The notes: generated by a model from the letters alone, not told the origin. A DNA stretch of 64,000 nt from Photorhabdus australis DSM 17609 (GCF_000711895.1 NZ_KL543985.1:26341-90340), one strand, 5' to 3'; positions 31,071 to 42,486 are shown, counted from the stretch's first letter. A program made the numbers and translations.

Positions 31071-33353
31071 ATGACTGAGTTAAATGAAAAATTCTCTGTA
31101 GCATGGCAAGGTTTTAATCAGGGTGACTGGCAAAACGAAGTCAATATCCGTGATTTCATCCAGCAAAATTATACGCCATATGAGGGTGATGAATCTTTCC
31201 TCGCAAGCTCTACCAAAGCAACCGATGCTTTGTGGGAAAAAGTCATGGAAGGTATCAAAATCGAAAACCGTACTCATGCACCGGTTGATTTTGACACTGA
31301 TGTCGCTGCTACCATTACTTCCCATGATGCGGGTTACATTGAAAAAGATCTGGAAACCATCGTTGGCCTGCAAACGGAAGCGCCACTAAAACGTGCCCTG
31401 ATCCCCTTTGGCGGTATAAAAATGGTAGAAGGATCATGTAAAGTTTATGGCCGTGAACTCGATCCTAACTTAAAACAAATTTTCACTGAATACCGCAAAA
31501 CGCATAACCAAGGTGTTTTTGATGTTTACACACCCGATATTCTGAAATGCCGCAAATCTGGCGTTTTAACAGGTCTGCCTGATGCCTATGGCCGCGGTCG
31601 CATTATTGGTGATTACCGCCGTGTTGCAGTCTACGGTATCGATTTCTTACGTAACGATAAATTAGCCCAATTCAATTCATTGCAGGAAAAACTGGAAAAT
31701 GGTGAAGATCTGGCGATGACCATTCAGTTGCGTGAAGAGATTGCTGAGCAGCATCGTGCCCTGGGCCAAATTAAAGAGATGGCAGCTAAATACGGCTATG
31801 ATATTTCTGGCCCTGCCACGAATGCCCAGGAAGCAATACAGTGGACTTATTTCGCTTATCTGGCGGCGGTTAAATCTCAAAATGGCGCTGCGATGTCTTT
31901 CGGTCGCGTTTCCAGTTTCCTGGATATCTACATCGAACGTGATCTGCAAGCAGGTAAATTGACCGAAGTTGAAGCGCAGGAATTGATCGACCATCTGGTC
32001 ATGAAGTTACGTATGGTGCGTTTCCTGCGTACACCTGAATATGACGAACTGTTCTCCGGTGATCCAATCTGGGCAACAGAATCCCTGGCGGGTATGGGAC
32101 TGGATGGCCGCACGCTGGTCACTAAAAACAGCTTCCGCTTCCTGAACACCCTGTACACCATGGGTCCGTCACCAGAACCCAATATGACTATCTTGTGGTC
32201 TGAAAAACTGCCGGTAAATTTCAAAAAATTCGCGGCAAAAGTTTCCATCGACACCTCATCTTTGCAATATGAGAACGATGATTTGATGCGCCCTGACTTC
32301 AACAACGATGATTACGCTATTGCTTGCTGTGTCAGCCCGATGATTGTGGGTAAACAAATGCAATTCTTCGGCGCTCGCGCAAACCTGGCTAAGACCATGC
32401 TGTACGCAATCAACGGCGGCGTGGACGAAAAACTGAAAATGCAGGTTGGCCCGAAAGAAGAACCAATGAAAGATGAAGTACTGGACTATGACAAAGTTAT
32501 GGCCCGTATGGACCATTTCATGGACTGGTTGGCAAAACAGTATGTCACAGCATTAAATATCATCCACTATATGCATGACAAATACAGCTACGAAGCCGCA
32601 CTGATGGCCCTGCATGACCGTGACGTTCATCGTACTATGGCATGTGGCATTGCCGGTCTGTCTGTCGCCGCTGACTCTCTGTCTGCTATTAAATATGCCA
32701 AAGTCACACCGATCCGTGACGAAGATGGTTTAGCTATTGATTTCAACATTGAAGGTGAATACCCACAATTTGGTAACAACGATTCACGCGTCGATGATAT
32801 CGCCTGTGATCTGGTTGAGCGCTTCATGAAGAAAATCCAGCAACTGAATACTTATCGTAACTCAGTTCCTACTCAGTCCGTCCTGACTATCACCTCTAAC
32901 GTGGTCTATGGTAAGAAAACCGGTAACACGCCTGATGGACGTCGCGCTGGTGCGCCATTTGGACCTGGCGCAAACCCAATGCACGGTCGTGATCAAAAAG
33001 GCGCCGTCGCTTCTCTGACCTCTGTGGCTAAACTGCCATTCGCCTATGCGAAAGACGGTATTTCTTATACTTTCTCTATCGTACCGAACGCATTAGGCAA
33101 AGATGATGAAACACGTAAAACTAACCTGGCTGGTTTATTGGATGGCTATTTCCACCACGAAACCGATATTGAAGGTGGTCAGCATCTCAACGTTAACGTA
33201 ATGAACCGTGACATGTTGCTCGAAGCCATGGAAGATCCTGAGAAATATCCTCAGCTTACCATCCGGGTATCTGGTTATGCAGTGCGTTTCAATTCATTAA
33301 CTAAAGAACAACAACAAGATGTGATCACCCGCACTTTTACTCAATCTATGTAA
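31071..33353 (+). CDS. pflB: Formate acetyltransferase (pyruvate formate-lyase)
   Basis: Glycyl-radical enzyme that converts pyruvate and CoA to acetyl-CoA and formate in the absence of oxygen. It has 760 residues, as in E. coli. The paired active-site cysteines are in [13 protein letters not shown] (about residue 418-420). The radical glycine lies in [12 protein letters not shown] near residue 735. It is activated by PflA, encoded next, and formate leaves by FocA. Codon choice is strongly biased, with few rare codons, suggesting high expression. Confidence 0.99.
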   Translation: MTELNEKFSVAWQGFNQGDWQNEVNIRDFIQQNYTPYEGDESFLASSTKATDALWEKVMEGIKIENRTHAPVDFDTDVAATITSHDAGYIEKDLETIVGLQTEAPLKRALIPFGGIKMVEGSCKVYGRELDPNLKQIFTEYRKTHNQGVFDVYTPDILKCRKSGVLTGLPDAYGRGRIIGDYRRVAVYGIDFLRNDKLAQFNSLQEKLENGEDLAMTIQLREEIAEQHRALGQIKEMAAKYGYDISGPATNAQEAIQWTYFAYLAAVKSQNGAAMSFGRVSSFLDIYIERDLQAGKLTEVEAQELIDHLVMKLRMVRFLRTPEYDELFSGDPIWATESLAGMGLDGRTLVTKNSFRFLNTLYTMGPSPEPNMTILWSEKLPVNFKKFAAKVSIDTSSLQYENDDLMRPDFNNDDYAIACCVSPMIVGKQMQFFGARANLAKTMLYAINGGVDEKLKMQVGPKEEPMKDEVLDYDKVMARMDHFMDWLAKQYVTALNIIHYMHDKYSYEAALMALHDRDVHRTMACGIAGLSVAADSLSAIKYAKVTPIRDEDGLAIDFNIEGEYPQFGNNDSRVDDIACDLVERFMKKIQQLNTYRNSVPTQSVLTITSNVVYGKKTGNTPDGRRAGAPFGPGANPMHGRDQKGAVASLTSVAKLPFAYAKDGISYTFSIVPNALGKDDETRKTNLAGLLDGYFHHETDIEGGQHLNVNVMNRDMLLEAMEDPEKYPQLTIRVSGYAVRFNSLTKEQQQDVITRTFTQSM

Positions 33354-33371
33354 TAATCTGTCATCAAAATA

Positions 33372-33400
33372 AAAGGTCCTAATCCCTAATTAGGGCCTTT
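33372..33400 (+). terminator. Intercistronic terminator between pflB and pflA
   Basis: AAAGGTCCTAAT and ATTAGGGCCTTT pair over 12 positions (one G-U), followed by a loose T-rich stretch. It would lower pflA transcription relative to pflB, which fits their roles as enzyme and catalyst. Confidence 0.75.
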
Positions 33401-33425
33401 CAATCAGTTTTGGAGCCATCCTGTT

Positions 33426-34166
33426 ATGTCCGTACCTGGCCGTATCCACTCTTTTGAATCCTGTGGCACCGTTGATGGTCCAGGTATCCGGTTTATCGTC
33501 TTCTTTCAAGGCTGCCTGATGCGCTGTCTTTATTGCCATAACCGCGATACATGGGATACCCACGGCGGCAAAGACGTTACTGTCGAAGAGCTCATAAAAG
33601 AAGCGACAACCTATCGTCATTTTATGAATGCATCAGGGGGTGGCGTTACTGCATCGGGTGGTGAAGCCATTCTTCAAGCTGAATTTGTACGTGATTGGTT
33701 CAGAGCCTGTCGTGCCGAAGATATTCATACCTGTCTTGATACCAATGGATTTGTGCGTCGCTATGATCCAGTTATTGACGAGCTGATGGATGTGACTGAT
33801 CTTGTCATGCTTGATTTAAAACAGATTAATGATGAAATTCACCAAAAATTAGTGGGTGTTTCAAATCATCGCACTTTGGAATTTGCCCGCTATCTGGCTA
33901 AACGTAATCAAAAAACCTGGATTCGTTATGTTGTAGTACCAGGCTGGTCTGATGATGATGAATCCGCTCATAGGCTAGGCGAATTTACCCGAAATATGAA
34001 AAATATTGAAAAAATCGAGCTTCTGCCTTACCACGAACTGGGTAAACATAAATGGATTACCATGGGTGAGGAATATAAGCTGGAAGGTGTGAAACCGCCA
34101 GCAAAAGAGACAATGGACAGAGTTAAAGGTATTTTGGAAAGTTATGGGCATAAGGTTGTGTATTGA
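33426..34166 (+). CDS. pflA: Pyruvate formate-lyase 1-activating enzyme
   Basis: Radical SAM enzyme that takes the hydrogen from the PflB glycine. It has 246 residues. The 4Fe-4S cluster is bound by [12 protein letters not shown] (CxxxCxxC with a spacer of the family type), near residue 30. [17 protein letters not shown] gives the SAM-binding GGE motif, and [11 protein letters not shown] is the family C-terminal mark. It is the last gene of the focA-pflB-pflA block. Confidence 0.98.
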   Translation: MSVPGRIHSFESCGTVDGPGIRFIVFFQGCLMRCLYCHNRDTWDTHGGKDVTVEELIKEATTYRHFMNASGGGVTASGGEAILQAEFVRDWFRACRAEDIHTCLDTNGFVRRYDPVIDELMDVTDLVMLDLKQINDEIHQKLVGVSNHRTLEFARYLAKRNQKTWIRYVVVPGWSDDDESAHRLGEFTRNMKNIEKIELLPYHELGKHKWITMGEEYKLEGVKPPAKETMDRVKGILESYGHKVVY

Positions 34167-34484
34167 ATTTCTTAACCCCCACTCCTGAAATGAAATGTGA
34201 AGTACAGTAAAACTGAAAATCGGATTAGTCCGGTTTTCAAAATTAAAATAAAAAAGAGAACATCTATCAATTCAAGCCTAATTTCTCCGAAAGACAAAAA
34301 TGCATTCAGGAAATAACCGAAGAACTGGTATTTATATTTCCAGGCTAACTGCTCCTGCGTCTAAAACACACTTAAGAAAATATCCTTATTAGGCAAAAAT
34401 AAATATTGACTTATGATTTACATTGTATATTTTTAATACATTGCACTATATTAAGTTAAGCTTCAAAGAAACAGGTTGTCTGTT
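34167..34484. other. pflA to DUF4225 intergenic region; left edge of accessory cluster
   Basis: About 318 bases without a gene. It contains a hairpin at about 34212-34239 (CTGAAAATCGG / CCGGTTTTCAA) that may end the pfl transcript. It also contains a possible sigma-70 promoter at 34406-34433 (TTGACT, 16 bases, TATTTT). Confidence 0.5.
34406..34433 (+). promoter_or_regulatory. Candidate sigma-70 promoter of the DUF4225 gene
   Basis: TTGACT and TATTTT with 16 bases between them, about 50 bases before the ATG. The region is AT-rich, so chance matches are likely. Confidence 0.35.
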
Positions 34485-35333
34485 ATGGATACTTTAGATG
34501 AATTCTACGAAAGAAACCCTTGGGCCAGAGGGTACTTTGATAATAGTACCAATGAAGCAAGGAAACTTCTGAAAATTCAGATGGATAAACAAAACGAGTT
34601 GATGGTGCTCATGGATAGAGTTGCCAACAAATATATGAAATGGAGCCTGGCTAAAGACTATTTTATCCATGAAGTTATTTCTTATTCTGAAGATATCACC
34701 GCAAAGATAAATACTGGGGAGCTTTCAATCTCTGAAGCAATAGCTTCATTGGATGAAGAAATGCGATCGTTAGAAAAACAGGATGCCATGCTTTCTCAAA
34801 AGAGAGTAAGGCAAGCCATCGTTGTAAAGAAAAAAACTATCGATGAAAATGTTAAAAACAGGAATGATAAAACAGTCAATCTGATCATCTCATGGATTGG
34901 ATTTGTATCTGGAAGTATGCAATTCATTGGTGGTTTTTTGCTTACTGATACAGGCATTGGAGCCGCACCTGGAGCGCTATTAATGGCACATGGCTTTAAT
35001 AACGTTGTTGAAAGTGAGCATTATATTCTTTATCGTGAAAGTTATACTGGGCCGGTTAAATTTATCTACGAAGGGGTTGGAGAAAAAGTTTTTGGGATGG
35101 ATAAGAGCAATGCTGATGTGATATATACATCGGTTGATGTTGGTATGTCCCTGAATGGATTACTTGGCTATAAACTCGAGCCAGATAGTCAAAGATTATA
35201 TCGGTATATAAATGCTGATCTGCTTTGGGGATTAAAACACCAAGGAATTAAGATGATGAGTACAGAAGATATAATTTTAGAAATTGCTGGTGATTTAAAT
35301 ACTATATATGGTCAAGCGAGGAACTACAGATGA
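34485..35333 (+). CDS. DUF4225 domain protein, probable membrane-acting antibacterial effector
   Basis: A 282-residue protein starting MDTLDEFYERNPWARG at the ATG at 34485. The in-frame TTG at 34476 is less likely; AGG lies nine bases before the ATG. Residues 1-125 are charged and helical, with a lysine-rich end (VVKKKTIDENVKNRNDK). Residues 132-170 are hydrophobic and glycine-rich (IISWIGFVSGSMQFIGGFLL, then GAAPGALLMAHGFNN). The remainder has the DUF4225 mark YTSVDVGMSLNGLLG with LYRYINADLLWG. DUF4225 domains are found beside or fused to Hcp and PAAR proteins in enterics, and are thought to be type VI toxins. It overlaps the following small membrane gene by ATGA, the arrangement of an effector with its immunity gene. 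No secretion domain is fused to it. Confidence 0.72.
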   Translation: MDTLDEFYERNPWARGYFDNSTNEARKLLKIQMDKQNELMVLMDRVANKYMKWSLAKDYFIHEVISYSEDITAKINTGELSISEAIASLDEEMRSLEKQDAMLSQKRVRQAIVVKKKTIDENVKNRNDKTVNLIISWIGFVSGSMQFIGGFLLTDTGIGAAPGALLMAHGFNNVVESEHYILYRESYTGPVKFIYEGVGEKVFGMDKSNADVIYTSVDVGMSLNGLLGYKLEPDSQRLYRYINADLLWGLKHQGIKMMSTEDIILEIAGDLNTIYGQARNYR

Positions 35334-35608
35334 ATTCGGTTTATGTTTCACTGTCTTTAATTCTACTATTCCCTGTTTATTTTTGTATAAAAAGATTGTT
35401 AATGTCACCTGATTTTTATCCTCATCTTTACGCAATAATATTACCATTGATTTTCTCAGCATTTCATTTCTATGTTTTTAATTTTGATTCAATACCTTTT
35501 TTGAATATAAATACCATTGATAACGATTTTTTACATTATTACTCTTTAGCTTTAGGTTATTTAAGTTGTGTTCCTTATATAATAGCAAGAAAAGTTATTA
35601 TTAAATAA
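35330..35608 (+). CDS. Small membrane protein, candidate immunity protein 1
   Basis: A 92-residue protein with about three hydrophobic segments (residues 4-22, 34-52, 68-86). It starts in the ATGA overlap with the DUF4225 gene, so translation is coupled. It is a paralog of the next gene: both share a K(R/K)LL segment, an IPFL motif and the xDNDF motif followed by a serine- and leucine-rich helix. No database family comes to mind. Position, size and membrane topology suit an immunity protein against a membrane-acting toxin. AT-rich. Confidence 0.68.
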   Translation: MNSVYVSLSLILLFPVYFCIKRLLMSPDFYPHLYAIILPLIFSAFHFYVFNFDSIPFLNINTIDNDFLHYYSLALGYLSCVPYIIARKVIIK

Positions 35609-35648
35609 ATGTAATAGACAATATAGATCATATTGAGGACAGAATAGA

Positions 35649-35942
35649 ATGGTTGACTATTTATATATTATTTTTTCTTTACTTTCACTTTATCCTCTAT
35701 ATATTGCTTTTAAAAAACTTTTAACCCCCTATGATGTTTATATTAACTACTCATCTGTACTACTTATGATGGCGTCTAACATTTTTCATTTACATGTTTT
35801 TCATACTGGCCAGATTCCATTTTTGGGTGTATCCGTATCAGATAATGACTTTATGCTATACACTTCTTTTGCTCTATCTTTTTCGTGCACTATTACATTT
35901 ATGATTGCACACAGCAGACATTATAGAAAAAACAAATGGTAA
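35649..35942 (+). CDS. Small membrane protein, candidate immunity protein 2
   Basis: A 97-residue protein with three hydrophobic segments and a basic tail (SRHYRKNKW). It aligns with the preceding protein over nearly its whole length (SLYPLYIAFKKLL vs LFPVYFCIKRLL; IPFLGVSVSDNDF vs IPFLNINTIDNDF). The two diverged well, so this is an old duplication or serial acquisition of immunity genes. A possible ribosome binding site, GAGG, is about ten bases before the ATG. It ends at the shared terminator with the Hcp gene. Confidence 0.65.
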   Translation: MVDYLYIIFSLLSLYPLYIAFKKLLTPYDVYINYSSVLLMMASNIFHLHVFHTGQIPFLGVSVSDNDFMLYTSFALSFSCTITFMIAHSRHYRKNKW

Positions 35943-35978
35943 TTTTGCCGGTAAAACAAAACTATTTTACCGGCAAAT
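35943..35978. terminator. Bidirectional terminator between small membrane gene and hcp
   Basis: TTTGCCGGTAAAA and TTTTACCGGCAAA form a 13-base-pair stem with an eight-base loop, A- and T-rich on both flanks. Confidence 0.9.
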
Positions 35979-35981
35979 AAA

Positions 35982-36461
35982 TTAATAAATGCGCTCATCC
36001 CAAATACTATAAGCACTAGTCCCTGCTATATGATGAGTCCATGTGATGCTCTTATAACGTAAAGAGATCGTTTCTTGCGGCTGAGAACCAGCATGTGTTA
36101 TCGAATGAGGATGATAAATAGCTAAATCAACGATCGTCGCCCCAATCACTTTTATGGTGTAATACAATTCCAGAATCCCGGCTTGATTCGTTCTATAACC
36201 ATCAAAGATAGCATCCAATACTTCATTCTCTGAAATCGCTACCCCCAAAAGCGGTGACGACTTATCAATAGGCTTCTTAAATGTTATAGGATGATGATTG
36301 ACATTCAGCTCTCTGGTTAGAGAGTGAGAAAGACTATATACCAGTATCTGGTCTATATGCTCCAACTGACCTTTGTTTCCAATTGAATCTATAGACGAAC
36401 AACCTGCCGATATTAACCCCTGTTTATGGCCCTTTAAAGTTAAATAAATTAAGTCTGACAT
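35982..36461 (-). CDS. hcp: Hcp-family type VI secretion tube protein (orphan)
   Basis: A 159-residue protein of the Hcp1 family. The start MSDLIYLTLKGHKQGLISAG is the mark of the enteric long-type Hcp, as is CSSIDSIGNKGQ. HPITFKKPIDKSSPLL and the C-terminal SLRYKSITWTHHIAGTSAYS agree. I chose the ATG at 36461 because AAGGAG is six bases upstream; a GTG two codons earlier is also open. Hcp hexamers build the inner tube and carry small effectors in their lumen. No other type VI structural genes are in the window, so it must work with a system elsewhere. It converges on the DUF4225 gene group and could be its carrier. Confidence 0.93.
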   Translation of the reverse strand: MSDLIYLTLKGHKQGLISAGCSSIDSIGNKGQLEHIDQILVYSLSHSLTRELNVNHHPITFKKPIDKSSPLLGVAISENEVLDAIFDGYRTNQAGILELYYTIKVIGATIVDLAIYHPHSITHAGSQPQETISLRYKSITWTHHIAGTSAYSIWDERIY

Positions 36462-36831
36462 ATACACTCCTTCTTAGTGTTAAAATACCAACGACTAATT
36501 ATTGACGGGAATTTCCATTCTACATAAAAAAATATTCAATGGAATTAAAATCATTCCAACAATATGGATTTAGGTTAATTAAATTCATCCAAAGATAATA
36601 TTGAAACACTTTGTTACAGTTATTTTCAATTTAATACAATTAAAAACATTTAGAAACACATTGCATAAAAACAATCAATTATTCTGGCTTATTTACCTTA
36701 CTTAATGTTTGATGATTAATGAGATTAATATAATATACTTACCAGATCTCTCAAGCTGATTGCACCTGCTGAGATGCAATCAAAAAAGTGATTTAAGGTA
36801 TTATGAATCAACCAATAAATTGGAAAAATAT
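36462..36831. other. Divergent intergenic region between hcp and the first BPSS1780-type gene
   Basis: About 370 AT-rich bases that must hold both promoters. The segment ATGAGATTAATATAATATACTT (36717-36738, taken in part) recurs before the second BPSS1780-type gene. Otherwise nothing recognisable. Confidence 0.5.
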
Positions 36832-37635
36832 ATGGATAATCAAAACCAAAATTTTAACTCCAACGTTATACCCGACAATCAAGAACTATTTATTCCTGAT
36901 GGCCAGTCCCTCAGTAGCGTAGAAAGTGTGAAATGGATTAGTGAAGCATGGAAACTTGCCAAAAATAATTGGGGGATGTGGATATTATTCTGCATTATCT
37001 ATCTCATATTTGTAGCTGGTTTCCAGTTTATTCCTTTTCTTGGCGTATTTGTTGGGATTTTTAACTCAGTATTTATCGGTGGTATTATTGCCGCGTGTGA
37101 ACAACAGAGAACTACCGGAAAGTTCGAACTTGGACTATTATTCAGCGGATTTCAGAAGAATTTTGCGTCACTACTTGGCGTTGGTGCTTTATCGTTTGGA
37201 ATTACACTCCTTGGAATTATTGCAATGTTCATTATCGACGGAGCAGAAATAACTGAGATTCTATTTGCCATACTGTCCAATAGGGATGTTCCATTCACAA
37301 TAATTGAATACAGCTCACCTACACTATTTTCTAGTGTCTTTGTTTTAATAATTTCTTACATTATTGCTACCACTTTAACATGGTTTGCACCCGCACTGAT
37401 CGTTATCCATAATTTAAAATCGGGAGCTGCCATATCGATGAGCCTGAAAGCAGTAAAAAAGAATTTATTGCCCGGCCTATTATTCTTTATCATCTCGACG
37501 GTCATGATCATAATCTCGGTACTAACTTTCGGTTTAGGTTTACTAATCTCTGTGCCAATACTTCTAATTAGCTATTATTCATCTTACCGTAGTATTTTCA
37601 TCAGTAAGGAGAAATCATCCTCTTTAACTGCCTAA
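36832..37635 (+). CDS. BPSS1780-type integral membrane protein, copy 1
   Basis: A 267-residue protein. I start at the ATG at 36832 (MDNQNQNFNSN), which aligns with the sister gene and has GGA eight bases upstream; an upstream in-frame ATG at 36760 adds unconserved residues. A polar N-terminal tail of about 45 residues (GQSLSSVESVKWISEAWKL) precedes about five to six membrane segments. The conserved central text is ACEQQRTTGKFELGLLFSGF, then APALIVIHNLKSGAAISMSL. Family members are common in proteobacteria, with no established function. Related to the next gene over its full length; the most variable part is the loop near residue 160-175. Confidence 0.75.
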   Translation: MDNQNQNFNSNVIPDNQELFIPDGQSLSSVESVKWISEAWKLAKNNWGMWILFCIIYLIFVAGFQFIPFLGVFVGIFNSVFIGGIIAACEQQRTTGKFELGLLFSGFQKNFASLLGVGALSFGITLLGIIAMFIIDGAEITEILFAILSNRDVPFTIIEYSSPTLFSSVFVLIISYIIATTLTWFAPALIVIHNLKSGAAISMSLKAVKKNLLPGLLFFIISTVMIIISVLTFGLGLLISVPILLISYYSSYRSIFISKEKSSSLTA

Positions 37636-38018
37636 AAGATACACCTACTACTTGCTGAAAATAGCCACCTTATTTTCAGAAAACTAATAACAGTTCCTAT
37701 GGTCATTAAATAAGGCAAGGAAGCCTCATATTAAAAATCGGCATTGAAATATAAATGTTAATTAATTTATATGAGATAAACTACAATATAATTATGCAAA
37801 TAGCTTAGTTATTCATGTAATCATGCATCGCTTTGATAAGGTTAACAACACAAGTAACTCGCTGTTTGATAATTCATCAACAATTTCTCCTTCTTATGTC
37901 TATTTAATACTTGTCGATTAATAAAATTAATATAATATATTCGCCGGCGTTTTATGAGATGTAGCCAAAAGAAAGCTATCTAATAGATTAAAAATCAACA
38001 ATTAAATTGGAACAATAC
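37636..38018. other. Spacer between the two BPSS1780-type genes
   Basis: About 383 AT-rich bases. Near the right end, TTAATAAAATTAATATAATA (37918-37937) repeats the promoter-proximal block of copy 1, so the duplication took in the upstream region. No coding content seen. Confidence 0.55.
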
Positions 38019-38819
38019 ATGGATAATCAAAACCTCAATTTTAATTCCAACTCTATATCTAACAATAACGAGGTATTTATTCCAGGTGGTCAGTCCCTCC
38101 GTGGCGGAGAAGGTACGAAATGGATTGGTCAATCATGGGAACTTGTTAAGAATAAATGGGGTATGTGGATACTCCTTACCATTATCTATTTTGCAGTTAT
38201 ATCTGGTTTACAGTTTATTCCTTTCCTTGGGCTATTTTCGGGGATCTTAGGTCCGGTATTTATTGGTGGAATTATGGCTCTATGTGAAAAACAGAGAACT
38301 ACTGGAGAATTCGAATTAGGACTGTTATTTAGCGGATTTCAGAAAAATTTTGCGTCGCTAATTGGCGTTGGGGCTTTATCATTTGGTATCATGATCCTTG
38401 GATTTATCGCAACTTTTATCATCAGCGGTAGTATATTAACCAATATATTGCTATCCAGCCAATATGGTGAACCTTCTATTGATATTTACCAAAATGACCT
38501 GTCGCCATTACTTCTTGGCCTCTTTATTTTGTTTGTTTTCGGCCTCGTTGCCAGCGCTTTAGCCTGGTTTGCGCCAGCGCTCATCGTTATCCATAATTTT
38601 AAATTTGGTGCCGCCGTATCAATGAGCCTGGAAGCCGTGAAAAAGAACTTATTACCCGGTTTCTTATTCTTTATTACCATCGGGGTAATGTTCATAATCT
38701 CCATAATTCCTTTCGGCTTAGGGCTTTTAATTTCTATGCCTATAATTTTAGCTAGTTATTATTCATCTTACCGTAGCATTTTTATCGGTAAGGAGAAACC
38801 ATCGGCTTTAGTTAGCTAA
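38019..38819 (+). CDS. BPSS1780-type integral membrane protein, copy 2
   Basis: A 266-residue paralog of the preceding gene, starting MDNQNLNFNSNSISNNNEVF. Membrane layout and most motifs are shared (ELGLLFSGFQKNFASLIGVG, WFAPALIVIHNFKFGAAVS, YYSSYRSIFIGKEK). It starts with the same GGA-based ribosome binding site. A start four codons upstream is possible (MEQY). The gene ends about 75 bases before the serS terminator, so it converges with serS. Synteny with E. coli is broken here: dmsABC lies between pflA and serS there. Confidence 0.76.
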   Translation: MDNQNLNFNSNSISNNNEVFIPGGQSLRGGEGTKWIGQSWELVKNKWGMWILLTIIYFAVISGLQFIPFLGLFSGILGPVFIGGIMALCEKQRTTGEFELGLLFSGFQKNFASLIGVGALSFGIMILGFIATFIISGSILTNILLSSQYGEPSIDIYQNDLSPLLLGLFILFVFGLVASALAWFAPALIVIHNFKFGAAVSMSLEAVKKNLLPGFLFFITIGVMFIISIIPFGLGLLISMPIILASYYSSYRSIFIGKEKPSALVS

Positions 38820-38892
38820 AAAATACATTTAGTATTTACTGAATCTAATCATTTTATTCTTCGTGAAGTTGTAATTAAATAAAATAGACAGC

Positions 38893-38917
38893 AAAAAGCG
38901 CCAATTCGGCGCTTTTC
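38893..38917. terminator. Bidirectional terminator, serS and membrane protein gene
   Basis: AAAAAGCGCC-AATTC-GGCGCTTTT; strong stem, A tract and T tract on both sides. Confidence 0.92.
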
Positions 38918-38930
38918 ATTAATACAATAA

Positions 38931-40301
<1,371 letters not shown>

Positions 40302-40324
40302 TCAACCTTACCGCAACAATAACG

Positions 40325-41668
40325 TTAGCGATAGCGTTTTATCGGGCTATTTTGATCCTGCTCTGCAAGCCAGGCCAGTTTTTCACCTATTTTTCCCTCT
40401 AAGCCCCTATTTGACGGATGATAATAGCGGGTTTCCTGCATTTCAGAGGGAAAATAAACTTCACCAGCCGCATAAGCATTAGGCTCGTTATGCGCATAGC
40501 GATATTCCGCGCCTAGCCCCATCTCTTGCATCAGTTTTGTCGGCGCATTACGCAGATGTGCAGGCACATCATAATCAGGTTTTTCCCGTGCATCGGCCAT
40601 CGCTGCTTTAAATGCGGTATAGACCGCATTACTTTTCGGTGCACAGGCAAGATAAACAATCGCTTGAGCAATTGCCCTTTCACCTTCTGCTGACCCAACA
40701 CGAGTAAAACAATCCCATGCAGCAATAGCAACTTGCATTGCTCTGGGATCAGCATTGCCAACGTCTTCAGAAGCAATCGCCAATAAACGACGTGCCACAT
40801 ACAACGGATCACCTCCGGCGGTAATAATCCGGGCATACCAGTAAAGCGCAGCATCAGGTGCAGAACCACGCACAGATTTATGCAGTGCTGAAATCAAATC
40901 GTAATAACGATCGCCTTTATTATCAAAACGGGCGCTGCGTTCTCCGCTGACTTCATTCAATAGTTCAGGTGTCAAAATCCTTTGCCCCTGAGTATTGGTT
41001 TCTGCCATATCCGCCATCATTTCCAGAAAGTTCAGTGAACGACGGGCATCACCAGTAACTAGTTCCGCAATCATGCGGCGGGTATTTTCAGGCAAAATGA
41101 TATTCTGGCCATGATAACCGTTATTTTTATCATTCATGGCCTGATTAAGAACCTGTTCAACTTCTTCCACGGTCAATGATTTAAGCAAATAAACACGCGC
41201 CCGTGAGAGTAATGCAGAATTCAGCTCAAAAGAGGGATTTTCTGTCGTAGCACCGATAAAGGTAATCGTACCGTTTTCAATATGGGGTAAAAAAGCATCC
41301 TGTTGGCTTTTATTAAAACGATGTACTTCATCAACAAACAGAATAGTTCTCCGCCCTGCATTACGATTTTGACGTGCTTTTTCAATCGACTCACGTATTT
41401 CTTTAATACCAGAAGTAACCGCAGATATCCGTTCAATATCAGCCTGAGCATAATGTCCAATAATTTCAGCTAATGTGGTTTTCCCAGTTCCTGGTGGCCC
41501 CCATAAAATCATGGAGTGTAATTGTCCCGCCCGGATAGCTCTTGGCAGTGGCTTCCCCTCAGCCAGCAAATGCTGCTGACCGATATATTGCTCTAATGTG
41601 ACTGGCCGCATACGCGCGGCCAATGGCTGGAATTCATTTTGTGAAAAATCGAGGGACAGATTGCTCAC
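40325..41668 (-). CDS. rarA: Replication-associated recombination protein RarA
   Basis: AAA+ ATPase of the MgsA/WRNIP1 type that acts at stalled replication forks. It has 447 residues as in E. coli. Walker A is [12 protein letters not shown] near residue 52, Walker [18 protein letters not shown], sensor 1 [13 protein letters not shown]. The C-terminal tetramerisation domain ends [18 protein letters not shown]. It follows lolA by seven bases, matching the E. coli lolA-rarA-serS order. Confidence 0.99.
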   Translation of the reverse strand: MSNLSLDFSQNEFQPLAARMRPVTLEQYIGQQHLLAEGKPLPRAIRAGQLHSMILWGPPGTGKTTLAEIIGHYAQADIERISAVTSGIKEIRESIEKARQNRNAGRRTILFVDEVHRFNKSQQDAFLPHIENGTITFIGATTENPSFELNSALLSRARVYLLKSLTVEEVEQVLNQAMNDKNNGYHGQNIILPENTRRMIAELVTGDARRSLNFLEMMADMAETNTQGQRILTPELLNEVSGERSARFDNKGDRYYDLISALHKSVRGSAPDAALYWYARIITAGGDPLYVARRLLAIASEDVGNADPRAMQVAIAAWDCFTRVGSAEGERAIAQAIVYLACAPKSNAVYTAFKAAMADAREKPDYDVPAHLRNAPTKLMQEMGLGAEYRYAHNEPNAYAAGEVYFPSEMQETRYYHPSNRGLEGKIGEKLAWLAEQDQNSPIKRYR

Positions 41669-41675
41669 TTAAACC

Positions 41676-42287
41676 TCACTGGCGCTGATCATCCAACGTG
41701 ACGCCTTTCGGTAGAGTAAAACGGAATTTTGCCTCATCCACATAAGTGTTTTGCTGCCCTTTTAATTGATAAGTGCTTTTTTGTCCGTCCTGCTCAACAG
41801 CCGAAAATTTCTGGATAGTGCCGTCAGTCATTACCGTAATAAAAAAGCGTTTCAGGTTGCCATTTGCATTATTCGGTGTCAGTTTAAAATCGTTCCCTTT
41901 CTGAATGATTTTATATTGAGACCACTCTTTAGCATCATTACGGGTAATCAGCATAAATGGGGTGTTTCCTGTTGCATCTTTTAACCAGGTGGCCGTTACC
42001 TGTTCAACAAATGGATTATAGAACCACAACGTTTTACCATCCGATACCAAAATGCTTTCATCAGGTGATGTCATATGCCAGTTAAACAAGTTTGGACGTT
42101 TAACCCATAATTGCCCATCACCTTCCTGAATGATTGCCCCATCATTACTGGTTACTGTCTGAGTAAAACTGGCATGAAAACTACTTACTTTGTCCAAACG
42201 TTCCTGTAAATTCCGACTCGCATTTGCCCATACAGAAGTGACACTCATGCTAGCCATCAAACAACCTATCAATATCAGCTTTTTCAT
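41676..42287 (-). CDS. lolA: Outer-membrane lipoprotein carrier protein LolA
   Basis: Periplasmic carrier that takes lipoproteins from LolCDE to LolB. It has 203 residues with a signal peptide ([20 protein letters not shown]) cut after WA at about residue 21. [15 protein letters not shown] and [16 protein letters not shown] include the aromatic and arginine residues of the lipid cavity. It follows ftsK by about 200 bases occupied by an ERIC. Confidence 0.98.
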   Translation of the reverse strand: MKKLILIGCLMASMSVTSVWANASRNLQERLDKVSSFHASFTQTVTSNDGAIIQEGDGQLWVKRPNLFNWHMTSPDESILVSDGKTLWFYNPFVEQVTATWLKDATGNTPFMLITRNDAKEWSQYKIIQKGNDFKLTPNNANGNLKRFFITVMTDGTIQKFSAVEQDGQKSTYQLKGQQNTYVDEAKFRFTLPKGVTLDDQRQ

Positions 42288-42345
42288 GTAAGAGATACCT
42301 TTACTCAGCGTTATTACCCGGTGTATTTATTATCGGAGCTTTCTA

Positions 42346-42468
42346 TACCTGTTATCTTTCAAGTTGCCTCTTTGTTGGCTGCACTCACTCACCCCGGTCA
42401 CATAGTTATCTATGCTCCCGGGGATTCGCTCCTTTGCCGTCGCGAAGCATCTTGAAATCTATTAGGTA
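42346..42468. repeat. ERIC element between ftsK and lolA
   Basis: A 123-base ERIC from TACCTGTTATCTTTCAAG to ATTAGGTA, flanked by TA at 42344-42345 and 42469-42470. The core GCTCCCGGGGATTCGC is intact. Located in the co-directional ftsK-lolA gap, where its transcript hairpin may affect mRNA processing. Confidence 0.93.
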
Positions 42469-42486
42469 TACATTCAAAATTAACAA

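Noticed and set aside
30156-34166. focA-pflB-pflA region as a novel system
   Set aside because: Gene order, lengths and catalytic motifs are the same as in E. coli; ordinary fermentation genes.
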